A DNA stretch of 7,884 nt from an uncultured Nitrosomonadales bacterium (lineage in GTDB: Bacteria; Pseudomonadota; Gammaproteobacteria; Burkholderiales; Gallionellaceae): NCBI GenBank assembly GCA_903934275.1, contig CAIZNF010000094.1, forward strand, positions 1 through 7,884, in the 5' to 3' direction. Position numbers and translations under genes: made by a program. This document shows, piece by piece, positions 1 to 5,116 of this stretch. How positions within the stretch are numbered: position 1 is the stretch's first letter; every line of letters starts with the position of its first letter. A model generated the notes under the pieces. The model did no database searches and was not told where the DNA came from. It was given only the letters and a program-made list of their open reading frames with translations.

Positions 1-234
1 CCCATACAAGATTTGCTTGAGTGTGCTCCACGACAACTGATCCAGTATCAGCGCGAAATAATCGGTCAACTGGTTTTTGTTCAAGTCATCGAAGCGGTAG
101 TCAAAATGCGCGGCGCCCCGGCGCACGCCGAGGCTGTACTCTTCAATCGTCTTGGGTTGCATGCCGCGCAGCTTCAGACGCTTGAGCAGGCTCTCGTAAG
201 GCTGCGCAAATGGCTGTGGGAACTCGTGTTTCAT
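1..234 (-). CDS. Tyrosine recombinase/phage-type integrase, N-terminal part (partial, runs off the window)
   Basis: Only the first 78 codons are present; the frame is still open at base 1. The visible protein resembles the SAM-like core-binding domain of tyrosine recombinases. It has a helix with YESLLKRLKLRG (residues 13-24), QPKTIEEY (26-33), and FDYRFDDLNKNQLTDYF (44-60), followed by WSTLKQILYG (69-78), where family members continue into a helix and then the catalytic domain. This domain grips DNA. The catalytic Arg/His/Tyr residues would lie beyond the window, so activity cannot be judged. I recall similar integrases in betaproteobacteria, often next to IS91-like transposases. The start is taken as the second ATG (232-234) because a perfect AGGAGG (241-246) lies six bases before it; the ATG at 238-240 touches that motif directly and is too close. 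Upstream is a 302-base spacer without a clear gene. The family call is fairly sure; the precise element type is unknown. Confidence 0.82.
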   Translation of the reverse strand, partial: MKHEFPQPFAQPYESLLKRLKLRGMQPKTIEEYSLGVRRGAAHFDYRFDDLNKNQLTDYFALILDQLSWSTLKQILYG

Positions 235-240
235 AAACAT

Positions 241-246
241 CCTCCT
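241..246 (-). promoter_or_regulatory. Strong ribosome binding site of the integrase
   Basis: On the minus strand this is a perfect AGGAGG. It abuts an ATG (238-240) but is six bases from the in-frame ATG at 232-234, so it selects the latter. Nearly all other genes in the window lack such a strong site, which suits a mobile gene with its own translation signal. Confidence 0.7.
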
Positions 247-289
247 CATGGTAGTTTGCAAAAAATCCCTTGCGGGGCCGAGGAGAATT

Positions 290-403
290 ATGGCTTTGAA
301 TCAAATTGATGGGGGGTACTTCTCCGCGATAGTGGCTTCATCCAACCAATGGGTGAATCGCCAAGTCAATGCAATCTGTTGTTTTATTGCGCGTTTTTCG
401 TAG
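290..403 (+). CDS. Possible 37-residue ORF with ribosome binding site, unknown
   Basis: An ATG at 290 is preceded by AGGAG (281-285) at four bases, and the frame runs 37 codons to TAG at 401-403. The product begins MALNQIDGGYFSAIVAS and ends CCFIARFS. It has no motif, signal peptide or family that I recognise. It is divergent from the integrase, with the starts about 55 bases apart. The only support is the Shine-Dalgarno-like motif; a random 37-codon frame is common, so this may well be chance. Confidence 0.15.
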   Translation: MALNQIDGGYFSAIVASSNQWVNRQVNAICCFIARFS

Positions 404-542
404 ATAAATTGCCGCTTTTAGGTTAATTCTTGCCCTCGGTAATATGGGAGTAAGCATAGCGAACCGCTCATCCCCCGGCCTATTTTTATCAAGAGTCTGG
501 GGCGACAATCCTCATCAGCAAAAAATCGACACACCATTTTCG

Positions 543-1562
543 TTAACCCAATAAGCTAGATAGCGTCATCAACAGCAACAAAATCAGCCAGAACACCACC
601 GAGCGCCAAACCAGCCCGATAGTGCTTTGCATGAAGTCGGCATCGGCATCATCGCCCACGCCCAGTTCCGCCCTATCGAGCGGCAAGCCACCTTGCGGTA
701 TTGGCATGCCCAAACGCACACCCAATGCTCCCGCGCCGCTGGCTAACAGTATTCCTGCTTCACTATCCGGCCAGCCTGCCGCCTGGGTGCGCCAACAATA
801 CACGGTGTTCTCAAAATCGCCAACAATGGCGAAGGTCAGTGCCGTCATGCGAACCGGAAACCACTCCAATATGTAGAATGCTTGTTGTGCGAAACCGCCA
901 AATCTGCCCAGATCGATCTCGTCTTCGTCACGCCTGCGATACATTGTTGGTGGACGATGGATGGAGCCGGGCAAGGCACGGAGGCCGAGCGGCACAGTGT
1001 CGTCCTCACCACACCAACGCTTGCGCAAAAATTGCCCGAGGCGGTACAACAACGCACCTGCCGCACCGCCCAGCCCGATCACGTCGAATAACACAAACCA
1101 TACAATTACACCAAAAACGTTGCGTTGCGAAGCGATCAGTGCTTCCTCAATGGTGACGCGCGCCACCTCTTCGGCATTTAATTCATGCGAAGGAACACCC
1201 CTCCACTTGGACAGCAGCACGCGAGCCCCATCCAGATTGCCGTCGCGCAACGCATGATGAATGTCGGTAAAGTAATGGCTGAACTGGCGGAAGCCCATTG
1301 TGAGATACAGCGCCAGCACATTGAACGCCCAAGAAAAAATCGGATGCGCGCGATACAACAGCCAGGATAATGCCATCACGCCAAACAGCAGCGGCAGCAC
1401 CGCCAGCAACCAAGCAATCTTGCCATGTTTGTGCTGCCCCGCATTGAAATATTGTTGAAAGAAATTGACGTAGCCGGACAACCAGCCATACAGATATTTA
1501 CGCGAGGAGAGCGGGTGGAGCTGTTCTAGCAGCAGCGCGGCAATCAGGGCAAGCAGGCTCAT
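543..1562 (-). CDS. CobD/CbiB-AmpE family integral membrane protein
   Basis: A 339-residue polytopic membrane protein. Hydrophobic segments lie at about residues 2-12, 47-70, 74-91, 148-176 and 317-337, with a weaker one near 228-248. A polar loop rich in basic then acidic residues (about 178-218) separates the halves. The stretch TIEEALIASQRNVFGVIVWF (137-156) followed by GGAAGALLYRLGQF (165-178) matches the AmpE/CbiB pattern in which a conserved Glu/Arg/Asn helix precedes a GALLYRL motif. YILEWFPVRMTALTFAIVGDF (230-250, quoted in part: WFPVRMTALTFAIVGDF) matches the family's second conserved block. CbiB/CobD makes adenosylcobinamide phosphate; AmpE is a membrane protein of beta-lactamase regulation with unclear biochemistry. 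No cobalamin gene or ampD lies nearby, so neither role can be assigned; the sequence looks closer to AmpE-type relatives. The family is known in betaproteobacteria as an orphan. No good Shine-Dalgarno motif precedes the ATG at 1560-1562. GC is high (about 63% in one sampled line), unlike the kinase operon beside it. Confidence 0.8.
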   Translation of the reverse strand: MSLLALIAALLLEQLHPLSSRKYLYGWLSGYVNFFQQYFNAGQHKHGKIAWLLAVLPLLFGVMALSWLLYRAHPIFSWAFNVLALYLTMGFRQFSHYFTDIHHALRDGNLDGARVLLSKWRGVPSHELNAEEVARVTIEEALIASQRNVFGVIVWFVLFDVIGLGGAAGALLYRLGQFLRKRWCGEDDTVPLGLRALPGSIHRPPTMYRRRDEDEIDLGRFGGFAQQAFYILEWFPVRMTALTFAIVGDFENTVYCWRTQAAGWPDSEAGILLASGAGALGVRLGMPIPQGGLPLDRAELGVGDDADADFMQSTIGLVWRSVVFWLILLLLMTLSSLLG

Positions 1563-1683
1563 AACATGGGGAAAGTTTTAACGGTCAGTTGGCTCGGAAG
1601 ATATCACACTACGTTAGTGACGTTGCAGCATCATGCATGGCAACGCCGCGAGAAACCGTCATAGCGCGGGTTAGTCTGCCACA

Positions 1684-1703
1684 CTGAGGTAATTTTACTT
1701 CAG
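1684..1703. promoter_or_regulatory. Imperfect 20-bp dyad, possible operator
   Basis: CTGAGGTAA and TTACTTCAG are inverted around a TT centre, with one mismatch in nine pairs. The spacing is too tight for a stable RNA hairpin, so a dimeric protein-binding site is the more natural reading. It lies about 120-140 bases upstream of the start of the CobD/AmpE-like gene. No factor can be named. Confidence 0.25.
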
Positions 1704-1764
1704 GGCATCTCAATAAAGAAGGGAGCCTTTATAAATCCAAACGCCGTCGTGACACTGTGTTGCT

Positions 1765-1779
1765 CGATAAATTTTATCG
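1765..1779. promoter_or_regulatory. Perfect 15-bp dyad, possible operator
   Basis: CGATAAA-T-TTTATCG is a perfect palindrome with seven-base arms and a single central base. It has the shape of a protein-binding site rather than an RNA hairpin. It lies nine bases to the left of the fold-back element, so it could also belong to the insertion target. No nearby start codon makes its target obvious. Confidence 0.25.
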
Positions 1780-1787
1780 CGTAACTA

Positions 1788-1935
1788 CTCAGGACGTGTT
1801 TTAAAAGCGTAGCGAGCTGCCGAAGTGCAAGGCGCATGGAGCGCAGGAGCCGAAATGTACTTGAGTACATGAGGATTCCGGGCACTGTGCAACGCCGCAA
1901 TTCGGACGCACAGTACTTTTAAATCATGCTCTCAG
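1788..1935. repeat. MITE-like fold-back element, about 148 bp
   Basis: The ends are imperfect 20-bp inverted repeats: 1788-1807, CTCAGGACGTGTTTTAAAAG, and 1916-1935 on the other strand, agreeing at 15 of 20 positions. Inside, CCGAA..TGC..GGCG (1820-1834) pairs with CGCC-GCA-TTCGG (1893-1905). GCGCA (1841-1845) pairs with TGTGC (1886-1890). The tip is a perfect ATGTACT/AGTACAT palindrome (1855-1870). The whole can therefore fold as one long interrupted stem. I recall repeats with a GTACTTGAGTACATGAGGATT core in betaproteobacterial intergenic DNA, but copy number cannot be checked here. No clear target duplication is visible. There is no coding capacity; a 66-codon frame across it is an artefact. 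Confidence 0.6.
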
Positions 1936-1980
1936 GTACAGCCGTATTCTCCCCTCTCCAGCAAGGGGGTGAGGCTGTGC
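1936..1980. repeat. Two-tier hairpin abutting the fold-back element
   Basis: GTACAGCC (1936-1943) pairs with GGCTGTGC (1973-1980, one wobble), enclosing CCCCT (1951-1955) against AGGGG (1964-1968). It begins at the base after the fold-back element ends. It lies downstream of the response-regulator stop on the minus strand but has no U-tract there, so it is not a classical intrinsic terminator. The CCCCTCTCC..AGGGGGTGAG core resembles common short palindromic repeats. Confidence 0.35.
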
Positions 1981-2032
1981 TTGTGGATATTCTAAGTGTA
2001 TCGCTTCGACCTGAGTGGTTGCAAAGTACCAC

Positions 2033-2674
2033 TTATTTTTTGGTGTCTACCAGATCATGCGCAATAGCGTAGTGGACTGCCTCGGCGTTATTTTTGAAGT
2101 TCATTTTTTCGAGCATACGGGCGCGGTAGACGCTTACTGTCTTGGGGCTAAGCACCATTATTTCAGAAATCTCGGTCAGTGATTTGCCGGAAGCCATCAG
2201 GCAAAGCGTCTGGTATTCGCGGTTGGACAAGTTCTGGTGCATCATATCTTGCGATTCGCCGATCAGGTTGCTAAGCAATTGTTCAGCCAGAGGCGCGCTG
2301 ATATATTTTTTGCCGCTGATGACTTGTTGAATTGCACCGACCAGTTTTTCAGGAGCGCTTTGCTTATTGATGTAACCCATCGCACCCGCTTTTAGTGCGC
2401 GCACACCGTATTGCTCTTCGGGATACATGCTCAGCACGATAATTTTGACATCAGGCTGTTCCGACTTGATCTGCTTGAGTACGTCTATGCCGTGCTTGTC
2501 CGATAAAGAGATATCCAGCAATACCAAGTCGAAGTGCTGTTCGCGCACCATGTTGATGGCTTGCAAGCCTGTTTCCGCCTCGCCGGCAATGTGAAAGTCA
2601 GGCCCCTCCTCAAGCAACATCTTCAAACCCTTGCGGATCAGTGCGTGATCATCCACTACGAGAATGTTGATCAT
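2033..2674 (-). CDS. Response regulator, NarL/FixJ (LuxR-HTH) family
   Basis: A complete 213-residue two-domain regulator. The receiver domain (about 1-120) shows the acidic pair D8-D9, the phosphoacceptor D54 in LVLLDISL, S82 as switch Ser/Thr, and K104 in YINK. The LuxR-type helix-turn-helix (about 147-207) begins LSNREYQTLCLMASG and contains SLTEISEIMVLSPKTVSVYR, the recognition-helix region. Phosphorylation would drive dimerisation and DNA binding. The gene start overlaps the kinase stop by four bases (ATGA), so translation is probably coupled, and the kinase is almost certainly its partner. It resembles the UvrY/GacA and RcsB branch in general shape, but no target can be named. Sampled GC (48% in one line) is lower than in rph or yicC. 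A weak stem (AGTGGT/ACCACT, 2014-2033) overlaps the stop codon. Confidence 0.95.
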   Translation of the reverse strand: MINILVVDDHALIRKGLKMLLEEGPDFHIAGEAETGLQAINMVREQHFDLVLLDISLSDKHGIDVLKQIKSEQPDVKIIVLSMYPEEQYGVRALKAGAMGYINKQSAPEKLVGAIQQVISGKKYISAPLAEQLLSNLIGESQDMMHQNLSNREYQTLCLMASGKSLTEISEIMVLSPKTVSVYRARMLEKMNFKNNAEAVHYAIAHDLVDTKK

Positions 2675-3795
2675 ATCGACGTATCGCCAAAAAGCGCCTG
2701 CTGGGGCGTTTCTTCCATGAGAGGAACGAAAACAGCAATTTGCGTCCCTTTGCCTAATGTGCTGGCTATTTTAACCGTGCCGCCGAGATGCGCGACACGC
2801 TCATGGACACCGCGTAACCCGAACGAGCGCGGCTTATTGCGGGCAACCTCGCTAAACCCCACACCGTCATCTGAAATAATCAGTTCAAGATGGTCTGTCC
2901 CTTTGACGATCTCGATTTGAACATGTTTGGCATGTGCGTGCTTCAGGATGTTGTTCAAAGTTTCTTGGCAAATACGAAACAGTGTAATGGAATGCACTTC
3001 AGGCAATTCGATACTCTCTTGCGATTTGATGACAGTGCAAGAAATGCCACTGCGCTTGCTGAATTCCTGCGCTTCAATTTCAATCGCCGCGATAATGCCG
3101 AAGCAATCGAGAAACCCCGGCCTCAAACTGTGTGCAAGATTACTCGCGGAAGTAATCGCTCTGTTCACCAGCTCTTCTATGGTTTTTACTTTATTGGTGA
3201 GAGGTTGATTGTCCGCTGGCAGCCGTTGCACCATCCATGATAAATCCATCTTGATCGCGGTAAGCAAACTGCCGATTTCATCGTGCACTTCGCGCGCGAT
3301 GCGCAGCCGTTCCTGTTCTTTGGCATCCTGAATATGCGAGGAGAGTTCCAGCAACTGCTGCTGCACGCGTTTAACTTCAATTTCACCCAGCTTGCTTTGC
3401 GTGGTATTGAGTATGATGCCTTCCCAGCGCGGCAAACCGCTTGGTGTCTTCTGCGGCGTGGCACCAAGGCTGATCCATTTTGTTTCTCCGTCCGGCAATA
3501 TGATGCGCCCTTCCCAGTTCCAGAAACACAGGGTTTGTGCCGAATTTTTCAAGGTTTCAAGGAGGGAATTAATATCCTCAGAATGAATGATGCTTAAAAA
3601 ACATGCAGGGTCGTTTTGCAAGTCATTCGCGGGAATACCGAACAGCGTCAGGCAGCCTTCACTGACGTAAGGAAAAGTGAATGCACCGTCTTTTTGCAGT
3701 TCGATTTGGCAGGCCATCCCTGGCAAGCTGGCTATAAATCCCTGCCACTTATCCGGGGATGGTCTGGTCGGCAGATGAAGAGAACTTTTTGGCAT
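2671..3795 (-). CDS. Soluble PAS-domain sensor histidine kinase (HisKA_3 type)
   Basis: A 374-residue cytoplasmic kinase counted from the ATG at 3793-3795. A TTG four codons upstream (3805-3807) is possible; neither start has a good ribosome site. Residues about 17-135 form a PAS fold, with TFPYVSEGCLTLFGI near 40-54, and DGETKWISLGATP and GLPRWEGIILNTT toward its end. A helical linker follows. The dimerisation/phosphoacceptor box is EQERLRIAREVHDEIGSLL (160-178) with H171. The ATPase domain has the N-box QETLNNILKHAHA (277-289), the G1 box ISDDGVGF (307-314) and the G2 region FGLRGVHERVAHLGG (325-339). There is no membrane segment or signal peptide, so the stimulus is internal: a small molecule, redox state or partner protein bound by PAS. 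No heme- or flavin-binding signature is evident. It overlaps the regulator gene by four bases. Confidence 0.95.
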   Translation of the reverse strand: MPKSSLHLPTRPSPDKWQGFIASLPGMACQIELQKDGAFTFPYVSEGCLTLFGIPANDLQNDPACFLSIIHSEDINSLLETLKNSAQTLCFWNWEGRIILPDGETKWISLGATPQKTPSGLPRWEGIILNTTQSKLGEIEVKRVQQQLLELSSHIQDAKEQERLRIAREVHDEIGSLLTAIKMDLSWMVQRLPADNQPLTNKVKTIEELVNRAITSASNLAHSLRPGFLDCFGIIAAIEIEAQEFSKRSGISCTVIKSQESIELPEVHSITLFRICQETLNNILKHAHAKHVQIEIVKGTDHLELIISDDGVGFSEVARNKPRSFGLRGVHERVAHLGGTVKIASTLGKGTQIAVFVPLMEETPQQALFGDTSI

Positions 3796-3835
3796 CGAAT
3801 TCGGCAAATCTGAAAGTTATTACCCGGGGCGGATG

Positions 3836-3864
3836 AGATTACTACATCAACACAACTACATCAA
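3836..3864 (-). promoter_or_regulatory. Candidate promoter of the kinase-regulator operon
   Basis: On the minus strand TTGATG (3859-3864) and TAATCT (3836-3841) are separated by 17 bases. They match the sigma-70 consensus at four and three of six positions. Initiation would give a leader of roughly 20-35 bases. The pair overlaps the tandem 14-mers. An alternative TTGCAT/TAATAT pair lies further upstream in the AT-rich stretch 3925-3955. The assignment is tentative. Confidence 0.3.
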
Positions 3865-3869
3865 CTCAA
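3842..3869. repeat. Tandem 14-bp direct repeat upstream of the kinase
   Basis: CTACATCAACACAA (3842-3855) is followed immediately by CTACATCAACTCAA (3856-3869), with 13 of 14 bases identical. The unit is longer than one DNA turn. It sits 47-75 bases before the kinase ATG and overlaps the candidate promoter. Direct repeats in this position often bind a regulator, so autoregulation by the downstream response regulator is a reasonable guess. Confidence 0.5.
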
Positions 3870-4008
3870 GCGCAGACGACTTTTGGGCTTCATGAGGCGT
3901 TTTACCATTTCAAATTTATTGAATATTACATAACTGAATATAGCACATGCAAAATCGGCACCGCATGTTACTCCCAATCTTCATTTGTAATGCGCCACGT
4001 TTTGTATC

Positions 4009-4599
4009 CTACGAAGCTTTTAATTTTTCCAGCAAAGCTTTTAATGCCTTGCCTCTATGACTTATGGCGTGCTTTTCTTCGCGCCCCAATTCGGCGCTCA
4101 TCTTATCCAATTCAGGCAACCAGAATAGCGGGTCGTAGCCGAAGCCGCCGCCACCGCGTTCTTCACGGGCGATCTCGCCACACCATTCGCCTTCGGCAAT
4201 AAACGGTTGAGGGTCATCGGCATGGTGCAGCAGCACAAGCACGCAGTAGTAATGCGCACGGCGATCTGCCACATCTTGCATTTCTTGCAATAACTTTTCG
4301 TTATTGCGTTGATCGGACTTCGGATTGTTTCCGGCATAGCGCGCGGACAGCACGCCGGGCGCACCGTTTAACGCGGAGACGCAGATGCCGGAATCGTCCG
4401 CCAGTGCGGGCAGGCCGCTCAGTCTGCTGACATGGCGCGCCTTGGCGAGGGCGTTTTCAACGAAGGTGATATGCGGCTCTTCGGCTTCTGTGATGCCAAG
4501 CTGTGCCTGCGTCAGTACTTCGATGCCGAGCGGTTGTAGCAGAAACTGGAATTCGCGCAACTTACCGGGGTTATTGGATGCGATAACGAGCTTTTTCAT
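4009..4599 (-). CDS. rdgB: RdgB/HAM1 family XTP/dITP diphosphatase
   Basis: A 196-residue protein, matching the usual 190-200. It hydrolyses non-canonical purine nucleotides (dITP, ITP, XTP) to monophosphate and pyrophosphate in the cytoplasm, keeping deaminated bases out of DNA and RNA. Diagnostic motifs are SNNPGK (8-13) for phosphate binding, FVENALAKARH (46-56), ADDSGI (67-72) with the catalytic/metal Asp pair, SARYAG (85-90), GGFGYDPLF (151-159) for base recognition, and SHRGKAL (180-186) near the C-terminus. I chose the ATG giving MKKLVIASNN, the family's normal N-terminus; an upstream ATG (4609-4611) adds MQKT and is possible. Neither has a clear ribosome site. In relatives it commonly lies directly after rph and before hemW. 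Here it is separated from rph by repeats that come within 25 bases of its start, and hemW is not downstream, so it must have its own promoter or rely on read-through. Confidence 0.96.
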   Translation of the reverse strand: MKKLVIASNNPGKLREFQFLLQPLGIEVLTQAQLGITEAEEPHITFVENALAKARHVSRLSGLPALADDSGICVSALNGAPGVLSARYAGNNPKSDQRNNEKLLQEMQDVADRRAHYYCVLVLLHHADDPQPFIAEGEWCGEIAREERGGGGFGYDPLFWLPELDKMSAELGREEKHAISHRGKALKALLEKLKAS

Positions 4600-4710
4600 G
4601 GTTTTTTGCATAAAAATCTTTTGTCCGCAGATTAACGCAGATTTAAAATGCCAATAGTTTGGATTGGATATGTTCGCTCTGACGTAAGCAAAGCAACATC
4701 TATTGATGTT

Positions 4711-4816
4711 TTACATAATTCATGAAGATTGAGTGAGTTGCAGGTCGGGCTATGCCCGCCGCATCGGGCGTGGCACGACCTGCGAGAGGCGGAGGCTCTG
4801 TCTTTCAATTATGTAA
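4711..4816. repeat. Inner inverted-repeat element nested in the composite element
   Basis: TTACATAATT (4711-4720) and AATTATGTAA (4807-4816) are perfect 10-bp inverted ends. The similarity continues inward: TGAAGA against GAAAGA after a two-base gap. Between them sits the palindrome 4740-4783. Next to the left end is another dyad, AACATC-TATT-GATGTT (4695-4710). The arrangement suggests one small palindromic element inserted in another. Confidence 0.5.
4740..4783. repeat. 44-bp GC-rich palindrome
   Basis: GCAGGTCG (4740-4747) pairs with CGACCTGC (4776-4783). The interior can form GGGC/GCCC (4747-4750/4754-4757) or GCCCG/CGGGC (4754-4758/4765-4769). The GTCGGGC...GCCCG...CGACCTGC pattern resembles dispersed repeats of the AGGTCGGGC type. 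As RNA it would be a stable stem-loop in any rph-rdgB read-through transcript. Confidence 0.55.
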
Positions 4817-5020
4817 CCCTCAATAATAATCTGCGTGAATCTGTGTAATCTGCGGATAGTCAGCTGTTGATCGTTCCGTTAGAATCCGTTCGGACTGAGC
4901 CAAGTAAGCACCGCTTTCGCGTTGCAAGGCGTGAACAGCGAACAGATTTTCGTGCCGTTTGGATGCTGTTTGGCCGTTTTTTATATTTTGTAACTATTTG
5001 ATAAATATATAAATAAAAAG

Positions 5021-5092
5021 CTGTTCGTTGAGAGCTTGTCGAAGGCCAGTATTGGCGCGGGACTAGCGGTTCGACGAGTTCACCGCGAACGG
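5021..5092 (-). terminator. GTTCG..GTCGAA palindromic repeat, probable rph terminator
   Basis: The arms 5023-5043 and 5070-5090 are inverted copies agreeing at 16 of 21 positions, and the outer stem extends to 5021/5092. The loop contains a small GCCA/TGGC hairpin (5045-5056). The arm sequences (GAGCTTGTCGAA, GGTTCGACGAG) belong to a well-known class of dispersed bacterial intergenic repeats. On the minus strand the stem begins 24 bases after the rph stop and is followed, three bases after its foot, by TTTTTATTTATATATTT. That is the layout of an intrinsic terminator. It would stop the phosphatase-rph transcript before rdgB. Confidence 0.55.
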
Positions 5093-5116
5093 TAATTGTT
5101 TTGTTGGAACGCACTA

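Larger units (their letters stand above)
241..542. other. Intergenic region between integrase and CobD/AmpE-like gene
   Basis: This 302-base stretch holds the integrase leader and the downstream flank of the membrane-protein gene. Visible structure: an ATCAA-A-TTGAT dyad (300-310) overlapping TTTGA-A-TCAAA (295-305), and an imperfect stem TTCATCC/GGGTGAA (337-343/351-357, one wobble pair). A short plus-strand reading frame at 290-403 is listed separately. No intrinsic terminator with a clear U-tract follows the membrane-protein gene, and I see no convincing promoter. The boundary of any mobile element carrying the integrase probably lies here but shows no recognisable terminal repeat. Confidence 0.5.
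1563..2032. other. 470-base non-coding region with several dyads and a fold-back element
   Basis: No credible gene lies here. Next to the membrane-protein start are CACTA-CGT-TAGTG (1607-1619) and CGTTGC/GCAACG (1621-1626/1640-1645, with ATGCAT in the loop). Further on are an imperfect dyad at 1684-1703, a perfect one at 1765-1779, a 148-bp fold-back element (1788-1935) and an abutting hairpin (1936-1980). The promoter of the minus-strand membrane-protein gene must lie in the left part, but I see no strong hexamer pair. The right part is the downstream flank of the response-regulator gene. Confidence 0.6.
4624..4857. repeat. Composite inverted-repeat element with CGCAGATT-type ends
   Basis: The left end (4624-4644) reads TCCGCAGATTAACGCAGATT. 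The right end on the other strand (4828-4857) reads ATCCGCAGATTACACAGATT, then CACGCAGATT. Each end is a short tandem array of a 9-11-base CRCAGATT unit; the left has two units and the right three, so the right end carries one extra. Repeats of this kind are widespread in bacterial intergenic DNA. The inner part holds the palindromes listed at 4711-4816 and 4740-4783. There is no coding capacity and no visible target duplication. The left end is 25 bases from the rdgB start codon. Confidence 0.65.
4600..5116. other. Repeat-filled intergenic region between rph and rdgB
   Basis: These 517 bases hold two repeat systems (4624-4857 and 5021-5092) separated by about 160 bases. That middle stretch includes an AT-rich patch (about 4978-5020) and nothing I can name. 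No gene is supported. A minus-strand frame at 4860-5114 reads through the 5021-5092 repeat and gives the typical artefact peptide VRGELVEP. Genes in this order are usually only a few bases apart, so almost the whole spacer looks inserted. Confidence 0.6.

Noticed and set aside
13..309. 98-codon plus-strand frame over the integrase region
   Set aside because: It is the antisense shadow of the integrase N-terminus, which has family motifs and a strong ribosome site on the minus strand.
622..1413. Several overlapping frames on both strands within the CobD/AmpE-like gene
   Set aside because: They are shadows; only the 339-residue minus-strand frame shows family motifs and membrane segments.
543..1562. 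Assignment as a true adenosylcobinamide-phosphate synthase
   Set aside because: No cobalamin genes are nearby and the conserved blocks look at least as AmpE-like; only the family is supported.
1700..1900. 66-codon minus-strand frame
   Set aside because: It reads across the fold-back element 1788-1935 and has no ribosome site or recognisable motif.
2014..2041. AGTGGT/ACCACT stem with TATTTTTT as a terminator
   Set aside because: The T-run follows the stem only on the plus strand, where nothing upstream is transcribed; on the coding strand there is no U-tract and the stem overlaps the stop codon.
3796..3807. TTG start four codons upstream for the kinase
   Set aside because: It is in frame but has no better ribosome site than the ATG at 3793-3795; the ATG was preferred, with low certainty.
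4014..4044. AAGCTTTTAAT repeated 20 bases apart at the end of rdgB
   Set aside because: It lies in coding sequence for a Lys/Leu/Ala-rich helix; codon choice explains it.
4860..5114. 84-codon minus-strand frame containing VRGELVEP
   Set aside because: This peptide is the usual false translation of the GTTCG..GTCGAA dispersed repeat at 5021-5092; the rest has no protein-like character.
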